Of a stretch of 5,868 bases of DNA, positions 1 to 5,812 are shown one piece after another. The stretch is from Cyanobacteria bacterium UBA8803. GTDB lineage: Bacteria > Cyanobacteriota > Cyanobacteriia > Cyanobacteriales > Coleofasciculaceae. Numbering within the stretch: position 1 is the first letter of the stretch; every line of letters starts with the position of its first letter. The notes below the pieces were generated by a model. The model had not been told where the DNA came from. It worked only from the letters and a program-made list of their open reading frames with translations, and ran no database searches. The stretch spans positions 1,748 to 7,615 of the forward strand of contig DNXU01000415.1 of assembly GCA_003505715.1 (NCBI GenBank). The letters run 5' to 3'. The translations under genes were made by a program, and so were the position numbers.

Positions 1-58
1 AGATATTATGGGTGTTTAACCGGACATGATATGAAACTTTGGCTCCACAAATTTAAAA

Positions 59-1252
59 ATGCTGCACCTAGCTCAAGAATTAATAAATACCTATGGTTCG
101 CCCCTCTATGTCTATAACGCTCCAACCCTGCGCGAAACGATCGCTCGCATTACCCAAGCCATCCCCTACCCTCGCACCCACCTGCACTTCGCCACCGTCA
201 CCAATGGCAATATTGCCTTACTACAAATTTTCCAGCAAGCAGGTTGGGGACTTCATGCCAATACACCAGGAGATATTTATTTAGGATTAAAAGCCGGATT
301 CCTACCCAGCCAAATTGTGTACAGTGGCAGCAATTTAAATAGTACTGAAATGGAGCAGGTACTAACTTGGGGAGTCACAACATTAAATTTAGATAGTATC
401 GCCCAACTCCAACTATTTTGCCAAGTTTATCAAACCCTAGCAGGAACAGAACATACTATACCCCGATTAGGACTGCGCTTAAACTTACCAGATGTTACAG
501 GCGATAGCCGTATTGGCGTCCGCCCTAATGAATTTCCCGAAGCGATCGCCATTGCCGCTGCTGCTGGATTAACTATAAGTGGATTGCACTTTTATCGCGG
601 CACTGGCACCAATGCCACCCCAGCCTTTACTCAAGTCATTGACACCGTTATCGATACAGCCCAAACTTTACCCGACTGGCAATATCTCGATTTTGGTGGT
701 GGATTTGGCTATCCGTATCATAACGGGAAAGTCGCGTTTGATTGGCCGCTATTCGGCGCTGAGTTATCCCAACGACTGAGTATTAGAGGTAGGGAAATCG
801 ATCTGATTGTCGAACCGGGACGAGCTGCGATCGCAGGCTGTGGTACATTACTCGCTAGAGTTGTCTCTGTAAAATGGCAAGACAGTAAACAAGTAGTTGG
901 TGTAGATACTAGCATTGCTAACCTAGCCGTGCTATCCGTACATGGAGGTTACCGAGAAATTATTACTTGCAAGGAAGATCGGGAAGTCACCCAATCTCCC
1001 CTACATCCCACAGATATCTGCGGCAATACTACCTATTCCCGCGATTATCTGGGAAAAAATTGCCAGCTACCTGCTTTAGCAATAGGAGACATCATTGCTA
1101 TTTTAGATGTCGGTGCCTACGGATATGCTATGTCTTCCCATTTCCTCCACCGTCCCCGGCCAGCCGAAATTTTACTAGATAACTCTCAGCATAAGTTGAT
1201 TCGCCAGCGAGAATATTACAGCGTTTTGTTGGACAACCAAGTGTTTAACTAA
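59..1252 (+). CDS. LysA/ODC-fold type III decarboxylase homologue lacking the PLP lysine (probable pseudoenzyme or altered enzyme)
   Basis: The 397-residue protein is collinear with diaminopimelate decarboxylase (LysA) and other fold-type III PLP enzymes: an alanine-racemase-like barrel (about 15-265) and a C-terminal beta domain. Retained landmarks are the glycine-rich phosphate loop DFGGGFG (211-217), EPGR (252-255), AYG with Tyr354, and RPRPAE (365-370). The usual YAVKAN segment reads FATVTN (44-49), so the Schiff-base lysine is Val47. The ring-stacking His of LHFHIGS is Tyr179, and the Cys-Glu pair of the CES motif is Thr325-Tyr326. Lysine-biosynthetic decarboxylation is therefore unlikely. 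It may bind PLP non-covalently, use other chemistry, or be regulatory like eukaryotic antizyme inhibitor. ATG 59 is the first possible start, since an in-frame TGA lies at 32-34; no clear Shine-Dalgarno is visible. Length is slightly below the usual 410-420. Fold call strong; function unknown. Confidence 0.88.
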   Translation: MLHLAQELINTYGSPLYVYNAPTLRETIARITQAIPYPRTHLHFATVTNGNIALLQIFQQAGWGLHANTPGDIYLGLKAGFLPSQIVYSGSNLNSTEMEQVLTWGVTTLNLDSIAQLQLFCQVYQTLAGTEHTIPRLGLRLNLPDVTGDSRIGVRPNEFPEAIAIAAAAGLTISGLHFYRGTGTNATPAFTQVIDTVIDTAQTLPDWQYLDFGGGFGYPYHNGKVAFDWPLFGAELSQRLSIRGREIDLIVEPGRAAIAGCGTLLARVVSVKWQDSKQVVGVDTSIANLAVLSVHGGYREIITCKEDREVTQSPLHPTDICGNTTYSRDYLGKNCQLPALAIGDIIAILDVGAYGYAMSSHFLHRPRPAEILLDNSQHKLIRQREYYSVLLDNQVFN

Positions 1253-1257
1253 GGTGG
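1251..1257 (+). promoter_or_regulatory. Ribosome binding site for the zinc-ribbon membrane gene
   Basis: AAGGTGG lies six bases before ATG 1264 and begins inside the TAA stop codon of the preceding gene. It supports 1264 over the ATG two codons further in, and suggests that translation of the two genes is coupled. Confidence 0.6.
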
Positions 1258-1263
1258 CTAATT

Positions 1264-2556
1264 ATGGGCATGAAGTGTATTCGCTGCGGCACGGATAATA
1301 ATTTAAGAGATCGCACGATTAACCAAGGTCGGTGTAAGAACTGCAATCATCCCTTTGTCTTTGAACCTGCTGATGTTAGGGATGCGCGATTTAAATTTAC
1401 TGACCCGTTTTTTGCTAAAGCCATTGCCGATATTTCGGCTAATAACACCCTCTACTTTACTCCCCAGCAGTTATTTTATCTTTTAGATCGACGCTTGTCT
1501 AGAAATAGATTATCACCTAATGACATGCAATGGGGATTTTTTATTATTGCTATATTTATAATTTTAGCATCTATAAATAAATCAAAAGAAATTTTTTATG
1601 TCGGTCTGCCCTTCGGTCTAATCATACCTATTTATCTAGATTTTAGAGACAGTAATTCTCCTACTATCAATATCAATGTTCGCCGCCAGAAAGCGCGAAG
1701 CTTACAAATATGGGGAGGACTAATTTTACTGGGGGGCATTCTGTTAAGCCTAGGGCTAAATTCCTATATTTTATTTGCAGGTAGTGTAATTGTAGGGATG
1801 GGATCAATCTACTTAGGCTATCGTCAACTAGGCCGCCAATCTCAAATACCCCAAGCCATGACAATTACCCAAAACCAATTTCAAGACTGGATTAATCGCT
1901 GGCAGCGCATCAACGATCCCATTACTAAGATGTTACCAGCTCCGCGTCAAGAGAGCCTACCCACTCCTGTAAGTGCTGAGATTAGTGCTTATAGCTTTGA
2001 CAGAGCAGTAATTTGTGATAGTGCAGCGATCGCTCAACTATTAATCGCCAACAACTTTCACTTTGAAAACAATTGTGCCGTACTTAGCAGCACTGGGTAT
2101 CCCCAGAATATTTTTAATACCGTGATGGAGATGCTTTTTCGCAATCCCGACCTGAAAGTTTACGCTATCCATGATGCTAGCCCTAATGGGGTGAGTCTAG
2201 TTCACCAACTCCGCAGCAGTCCTAATTGGTTCCAAAACAGAAACGTGATGATTTACGATCTAGGACTACTGCCGCGCCAGTGCATATCCAGTCGCAATAT
2301 GTTTATGCAAGCTTCAGCAAACTCGGCTCAACAAGCGCAACAAATGCCCCAGGAGGTACGCCAGAGTTTGTCGAGCAATGAACTGGCATGGCTGGATGCT
2401 GGGAATTTTGTAGAATTGGAATCCTTTAGTCCTCAAAGAATTCTTCAGGTTCTGACTCAAGGAATAACCCGCAGCCAAAATGTAACCGATAGCGATAGTT
2501 TAGTAGTTATTGATAGTGATGTGGGTTATGTCTATGCGGTTGATACTTTCGGATGA
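1264..2556 (+). CDS. Zinc-ribbon, four-helix membrane protein with a degenerate TopoVI-A/Spo11-like TOPRIM domain
   Basis: This is a 430-residue protein I do not recognise as a named family. Cys5/Cys8 and Cys24/Cys27 form a CxxC...CxxC zinc ribbon. A soluble linker (about 35-85) precedes hydrophobic segments near 89-104, 110-127, 147-165 and 168-186. Basic residues at 140-145 and 187-191 place the loop between helices 2 and 3 and both termini in the cytosol. After a Pro-rich linker, residues 247-335 resemble the TOPRIM domain of topoisomerase VI subunit A/Spo11: the segment NNFHFENNC, then STGYPQ (compare TGKGYPD), then VYAIHDASPNG (compare ALVDADPYG). The DxD aspartate is kept as Asp304, but its partner is Ser306 and the upstream metal Glu aligns with Cys251. 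No tyrosine-bearing winged-helix domain is present, so DNA cleavage is not expected. It may bind a nucleic acid or nucleotide, or act as a sensor. It starts 11 bases after the LysA-like gene. Gene call certain; TOPRIM assignment is by eye. Confidence 0.85.
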   Translation: MGMKCIRCGTDNNLRDRTINQGRCKNCNHPFVFEPADVRDARFKFTDPFFAKAIADISANNTLYFTPQQLFYLLDRRLSRNRLSPNDMQWGFFIIAIFIILASINKSKEIFYVGLPFGLIIPIYLDFRDSNSPTININVRRQKARSLQIWGGLILLGGILLSLGLNSYILFAGSVIVGMGSIYLGYRQLGRQSQIPQAMTITQNQFQDWINRWQRINDPITKMLPAPRQESLPTPVSAEISAYSFDRAVICDSAAIAQLLIANNFHFENNCAVLSSTGYPQNIFNTVMEMLFRNPDLKVYAIHDASPNGVSLVHQLRSSPNWFQNRNVMIYDLGLLPRQCISSRNMFMQASANSAQQAQQMPQEVRQSLSSNELAWLDAGNFVELESFSPQRILQVLTQGITRSQNVTDSDSLVVIDSDVGYVYAVDTFG

Positions 2557-2569
2557 AATACTTTAGTCC

Positions 2570-3712
2570 ATGATTTTTGTACCACGCTTTACTTATTGTC
2601 ATGAATTGGTGAGGCATTTAGGAGCCATTGAGGCGGCACGGGCTGTGATTGAAGTGTTACCTTTGCCACCCGATACCAGTCTGCGCCTGCGTCACGATGC
2701 TTTACAAAGAAGTACGCGCAGCTCGACGCAAATTGAGGGCAATCCTTTGGATGAAGCAGCGGTGCGAAAAGCGATCGCTCGTAGTGACCGCACTGGCAGC
2801 GATGCCGAACAGGAAGTTCGTAATTACTGGCGGGCGCTCGACCGGGTTGAAGAATTTGCTGAAGCTCAAACACCCATTACCGAGGCATTTATCAAAGAAC
2901 TACACCACATCGTCATCGTGCGCGGTAGCGGACGGCGAGGCAGCAAGAGCGAGTATCGCATTACAGAATGTCCTGTGGTGGATACACTCACGCGGACAAT
3001 TGATTACGGGCCACCAGAACCAGGGGATGTGCCTATATTGATGCGCGAATTAGTCAATTGGTTATCTTCACTCCAAGCAGCAGAATTGCCAGCCCCTATC
3101 CGTGCAGGCATCCTAACCCATCGCTTTCTCAGCATCCACCCATTTAACGACGGGAATGGCCGCACAGGGCGACTTCTTGCTACTGCGGAACTGTGGCGTT
3201 CCGGTTATCGGATGCGAGGATTTTTCTCTTTTGATGAATATTTTAATGCCGATCGCGATCGCTACTACCAAAACTTGCAAATGGGGTTGCCAGTGAATTT
3301 CTACGAGGGTCGCCACGACCCCGACCACACCCCCTGGCTGCTCTACTTCATCGAGACAATGGCTAGCGCTGCGGATGAACTGCAAACCAAAGCCAAATCT
3401 CTCTATCAAGAACTCAATCCCGATGTTCCCCCCTGGGAAAGCTTACCGCGTCCGCAGCAACAAATCCTGACTCGACTGCTGGCACGGGTTCTTGATGGAG
3501 TAGAAAATCCTTTCGTTATCAACCCCTCAGATATTGCATCTTGGGCAGGGATTTCCGACAATACTGCCCGTGAATGGCTTAAGGAATGGGCAACAGAAGG
3601 CTTTGTCAACCCCGTATTGGCTGGTTCGGGGGTAAGAGTTCGGAGTTATGCGCTAGCAGCAGAATGGGTCGAGACCTGCTTCAAAATAAGGCAACCCAGT
3701 CGCGGAAAATAA
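2570..3712 (+). CDS. Class II Fic-family protein (probable protein AMP-transferase) with C-terminal winged-helix-like region
   Basis: Fic enzymes transfer AMP (or another nucleoside phosphate) from a nucleotide to a Ser, Thr or Tyr of a target protein. The 380-residue protein has a Fic N-terminal domain (about 5-95) carrying the inhibitory (S/T)xxxE(G/N) motif at Ser52-Glu56-Gly57, which makes it class II, self-inhibited from its own N-terminus. The catalytic loop HPFNDGNGRTGR (190-201) is complete: His190 general base, Asp194 for metal, Arg198 and Arg201 for phosphates. A target-docking flap lies near 125-150. Residues about 293-365 look like a winged helix (DIASWAGISDNTAREWLKEW), suggesting DNA binding or dimerisation. 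ATG 2570 is the only sensible start, because an in-frame TAG lies two codons upstream; no Shine-Dalgarno is visible. It follows the membrane gene by 13 bases. By eye it is more GC-rich (about half or more) than that gene, so it may have a separate origin. The target protein is unknown. Confidence 0.95.
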   Translation: MIFVPRFTYCHELVRHLGAIEAARAVIEVLPLPPDTSLRLRHDALQRSTRSSTQIEGNPLDEAAVRKAIARSDRTGSDAEQEVRNYWRALDRVEEFAEAQTPITEAFIKELHHIVIVRGSGRRGSKSEYRITECPVVDTLTRTIDYGPPEPGDVPILMRELVNWLSSLQAAELPAPIRAGILTHRFLSIHPFNDGNGRTGRLLATAELWRSGYRMRGFFSFDEYFNADRDRYYQNLQMGLPVNFYEGRHDPDHTPWLLYFIETMASAADELQTKAKSLYQELNPDVPPWESLPRPQQQILTRLLARVLDGVENPFVINPSDIASWAGISDNTAREWLKEWATEGFVNPVLAGSGVRVRSYALAAEWVETCFKIRQPSRGK

Positions 3713-3720
3713 CACAAGTA
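3706..3720 (+). repeat. 15-bp direct repeat, copy 1, spanning the fic stop codon
   Basis: AAAATAACACAAGTA; the TAA at 3710-3712 is the stop codon of the Fic gene. An identical copy begins 87 bases further on. Confidence 0.75.
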
Positions 3721-3792
3721 AAAAAGCCGCTTTGACCCACCAAAATGGTTAACACCTACGCAATAATCAGTGTTTTGGCTGCTAAGCCCTGA

Positions 3793-3807
3793 AAAATAAC
3801 ACAAGTA
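3793..3807 (+). repeat. 15-bp direct repeat, copy 2
   Basis: AAAATAACACAAGTA, identical to 3706-3720. The core TGAAAAATAAC at 3790-3800 recurs a third time at 3813-3823. The flanks of the copies are unrelated, so this is not a simple tandem duplication. Confidence 0.75.
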
Positions 3808-3811
3808 CTTG
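3802..3811. repeat. Perfect 10-bp palindrome CAAGTACTTG
   Basis: CAAGTACTTG is its own reverse complement and overlaps the end of the second direct-repeat copy. It could be a small protein-binding site or chance; nothing else supports a role. Confidence 0.4.
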
Positions 3812-3920
3812 ATGAAAAATAACGCTAATTAAATAGCTCCCCAAATTTCTCTATCGACAATAAATCCGCCTTACTTGGGAGAGGGGGTCTGAATGGGTGA
3901 GGATAGAAGAGCTGATATTA

Positions 3921-3943
3921 CCTCCGCGTACCTCTGCGTTCAC
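3921..3943 (-). repeat. Short tandem AACGCAGAGG-type cyanobacterial repeat
   Basis: Two adjacent 10-mers on the plus strand, CCTCCGCGTA and CCTCTGCGTT, match at eight of ten positions. On the minus strand they read GTGAACGCAGAGG followed by TACGCGGAGG, a motif I recall as scattered through intergenic DNA of filamentous cyanobacteria. The repeat overlaps the stop codon of the AsnB-like gene. The family assignment is from memory. Confidence 0.5.
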
Positions 3944-5643
3944 TCTTGATTAACTTGCAACCAAATTTCTAAAGTTACTAGTAACCACAGCTTTAACCCG
4001 TAGCGAGACCAGCGATCGCCACGGTAATTCAGCCACTCTCGCAGGAGAGCTTGATTGAGATAAGGTGCGATCGCAGCTTTTTTATTGAGCAATAATCCCT
4101 GAGCTTGACCCTGCCAAAGGTGGCGAAACCACTGCTGCATGTGCATGACCATCCCGCTTTTAGGCCGTTGTAAGATAACGTCCGGTAATAAATCCGCTAC
4201 TGCTTGCTTTAAAACTGCTTTTTCGGTAGCGCCAGAGAGTTTGTATTCCGGGGGTATTTGCAGGCTTAACTCTACTACCCGATAGTCAAATAAGGGAGAG
4301 CGCCCCTCTATCCCAGCAGCTTGAGTATAATTACTAACCTTGGTTAAAATGTAATCGGCACCTTTTAACTTAATGTTGAGCAGCATCAGCCGATTTAAAT
4401 AGGTAACCTCAAACTGATTTAAATCCCCTGCAAAAACTGAGGGTTCAGCTCTAACAGTATTCCAGATATCGGGTTTTAAGAGACTGGGTAAATCCTGAAA
4501 ACATTTTTTGAACGAAGTGAGATAAGCCGAAAGGGCATCGGACGAGGATTGAGCGGTTACCCCACTATATAAACTGTTTAATAACATCGGCTGGTTTTTA
4601 GGGCCGCCGAAGCAGGGATCGCCGCCTTCTCCATTCAGCACGACATTAACTGATTCTTTAGCCAACTTTCCTAGTAGTAAGTTAGGAACAGTTAACCCCT
4701 CACCGATGGGGTCATCTAAATGGGCCATCGCCAGGGGTAGTTGTGCCCAAAGGGTGGCGGGTGTAATTTCTAGGATGTGGTGCTGGGTTTGGTAATGTTG
4801 GGCAACTAAATTGGAGAATTCTAATTCATGGGGGTATTCTAGTCCAAAATGGATGGAATAGGTGTGTACTGGCCGATCGTGCAGTTTGGCAGCTAAGGCA
4901 GTAATGCAACTGGAATCAATACCGCCGGATAAAAAAACGCCTACAGGTTCACCGTGGGGTAAGTACTCTCGAACGAGTTGTTCTAAAAGCGATCGCAATT
5001 GTTGCCCATGCCATTCTAAAGGTGACTCGGTATCCCGAATCTCTTCTCGAGGTTGCCAGTAAACCCGCACAGTTTCATCCGGCAGGCACAAACTTGTTCC
5101 CGGACGCAACTCCCGCACATCTAACCATAAAGTTTGCTCCCCCGGTACGAAGGCACAGCAGAGGTAATCTCGTAGAGCAACTAAATTTAAATCAGATGAA
5201 CGATAAGGTGTCAGGGTACGCAGGCGAGGTGCCACCCAACGAGTCGAGCCAGTGGTAGTGTAATAAAGAGTACGGCAACCAGTGCGATCGCGCACTAACC
5301 ATAATTGTTGGCGTTCCCGATCCCAAATTGCCAGCCCATACATCCCTTCTAGTAAGGAGAGAGACTCGATACCCCATCGTTCCCATAACTGAGCAACAAT
5401 CTGACTATCAGTACTAGGTAAGGAAATCCTGTCCCCGCCCAAACGTTGTAGCAGTTGGGGACGGTTGCTCAACCAGATATCCCCAACCACTAGGAATTGC
5501 TCTTTGAGACTAAAGGCAGGTTGGGCGTGAGCGATCGCCAGTTGATTATCCCGCCAGGTAACGCCTGCACTCAGCTGTTCTGAATGTCCCCAAGCGAGAT
5601 ACCAAGGCGGTGTAGGAGAAACCTGCTGCGTTCTAGGCGGCAT
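3940..5643 (-). CDS. Asparagine-synthetase-like (AsnB-fold) amide synthetase lacking the glutaminase cysteine
   Basis: This 567-residue protein has AsnB architecture. Residues 1 to about 195 are a reduced class II glutaminase-like (Ntn) domain, with GDIWLSNRPQLL (54-65) and RDRTGCRTLYY (118-128, compare RDRFGIKPLYY). Residues about 205-567 are the synthetase domain, with the PP-loop LSGGIDSS (238-245), GEGGDPCFGG (338-347), GRSPLFDYRVVE (447-458) and RPKSG (493-497). It should adenylate a carboxylate and couple it to an amine. The N-terminus reads MPPRTQQ rather than MCGI, so the Cys nucleophile that hydrolyses glutamine is missing; an in-frame TAG at 5655-5653 on this strand rules out an upstream extension. 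Free ammonia or an amino-group substrate is implied, as in beta-lactam synthetases and lasso-peptide cyclases. The GEGADE motif reads GEGGDP, and GPKN replaces the usual GGY. No precursor peptide or biosynthetic gene is adjacent, so the substrate is unknown. It converges with the Fic gene. Confidence 0.9.
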   Translation of the reverse strand: MPPRTQQVSPTPPWYLAWGHSEQLSAGVTWRDNQLAIAHAQPAFSLKEQFLVVGDIWLSNRPQLLQRLGGDRISLPSTDSQIVAQLWERWGIESLSLLEGMYGLAIWDRERQQLWLVRDRTGCRTLYYTTTGSTRWVAPRLRTLTPYRSSDLNLVALRDYLCCAFVPGEQTLWLDVRELRPGTSLCLPDETVRVYWQPREEIRDTESPLEWHGQQLRSLLEQLVREYLPHGEPVGVFLSGGIDSSCITALAAKLHDRPVHTYSIHFGLEYPHELEFSNLVAQHYQTQHHILEITPATLWAQLPLAMAHLDDPIGEGLTVPNLLLGKLAKESVNVVLNGEGGDPCFGGPKNQPMLLNSLYSGVTAQSSSDALSAYLTSFKKCFQDLPSLLKPDIWNTVRAEPSVFAGDLNQFEVTYLNRLMLLNIKLKGADYILTKVSNYTQAAGIEGRSPLFDYRVVELSLQIPPEYKLSGATEKAVLKQAVADLLPDVILQRPKSGMVMHMQQWFRHLWQGQAQGLLLNKKAAIAPYLNQALLREWLNYRGDRWSRYGLKLWLLVTLEIWLQVNQE

Positions 5644-5665
5644 TTTCTTAGACTATCCTAGAAAA

Positions 5666-5677
5666 AGTTGTACAACT
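5666..5677. promoter_or_regulatory. Candidate operator: perfect 12-bp palindrome AGTTGTACAACT
   Basis: AGTTGTACAACT is perfectly self-complementary and ends 22 bases upstream of the start codon of the minus-strand AsnB-like gene, where a repressor or activator site would be expected. It does not fit the NtcA consensus GTA-N8-TAC. The role is inferred from position and symmetry only. Confidence 0.4.
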
Positions 5678-5715
5678 GATACTCCCAATTAATGCTTTAC
5701 TCATTCGCCGAGTAG

Positions 5716-5742
5716 CCCCCCTAACCCCCCAACCTTGGGGGG
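5716..5742. repeat. C-rich repeat copy 1 with 8-bp stem
   Basis: Two runs of six C separated by TAA, then AACCTT and six G. CCCCCCAA (5725-5732) pairs perfectly with TTGGGGGG (5735-5742) around a two-base centre. It resembles the CCCCTAACCCCC...GGGGG elements common between cyanobacterial genes. There is no T-run on either strand, so it is not a standard intrinsic terminator. Confidence 0.65.
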
Positions 5743-5790
5743 AACAGAACTTAACTTGATACCGTCGTCAAAGACCTCGGCGCAGTCGCT

Positions 5791-5812
5791 CCCCTAACCC
5801 CCCAATCTTGGG
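5791..5812. repeat. C-rich repeat copy 2, partly degenerate
   Basis: It shares CCCCTAACCCCCCAA (5791-5805) exactly with 5718-5732, then reads TCTTGGG. The stem is shortened to CCCAA/TTGGG (5801-5805 and 5808-5812), because the G-run is interrupted by CA. Confidence 0.65.

Larger units (their letters stand above)
3713..3939. other. Convergent intergenic region
   Basis: These 227 bp lie between the 3' ends of the Fic gene and the AsnB-like gene. They hold short direct repeats, a GTAC-centred palindrome and a tandem 10-mer at the right edge. I see no open reading frame worth calling, no tRNA, and no hairpin followed by a T-run that would make a convincing intrinsic terminator for either gene. 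Confidence 0.7.
542..5538. repeat. Ten HIP1 octamers (GCGATCGC)
   Basis: Copies start at 542, 827, 2026, 2771, 3255, 4012, 4067, 4989, 5284 and 5531. All lie inside coding sequence and every one of the four genes carries at least one. This density, about one per 590 bp, marks the DNA as cyanobacterial and shows that all four genes have been resident long enough to acquire the motif, or came from another HIP1-rich genome. Confidence 0.9.

Noticed and set aside
1..29. Possible tail of an upstream gene ending in TGA at 27-29
   Set aside because: Only eight codons are visible and nothing in them is recognisable.
31..117. Short plus-strand frame starting ATG at 31 and overlapping the LysA-like gene start
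   Set aside because: About 28 codons, no ribosome binding site, out of frame with a well supported gene.
718..915. Minus-strand and alternate-frame open frames inside the four genes
   Set aside because: All lie in the shadow of genes with clear family motifs and have no motif of their own.
3721..3740. AAAGCCGCTTT inverted repeat followed by a T-run on the minus strand as a terminator
   Set aside because: The two arms of five bases are separated by a single base, so no stable hairpin can form.
3740..3778. CCAAAA/TTTTGG hairpin as a terminator for the Fic gene
   Set aside because: Six-base AT-rich stem with a 27-base loop and no following T-run.
3721..3792. A MITE or small insertion element between the 15-bp direct repeats
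   Set aside because: The ends of the 72-bp segment are not inverted repeats of each other, and a 15-bp target duplication would be unusually long.
5666..5677. NtcA nitrogen-control site upstream of the AsnB-like gene
   Set aside because: The palindrome has adjacent GTAC and not GTA-N8-TAC, and no suitably placed -10 box was found.
5725..5742. C-rich hairpin as an intrinsic terminator
   Set aside because: Strong stem, but a loop of only two bases unless the ends open, and no T-run on either strand; it fits a dispersed repeat better.
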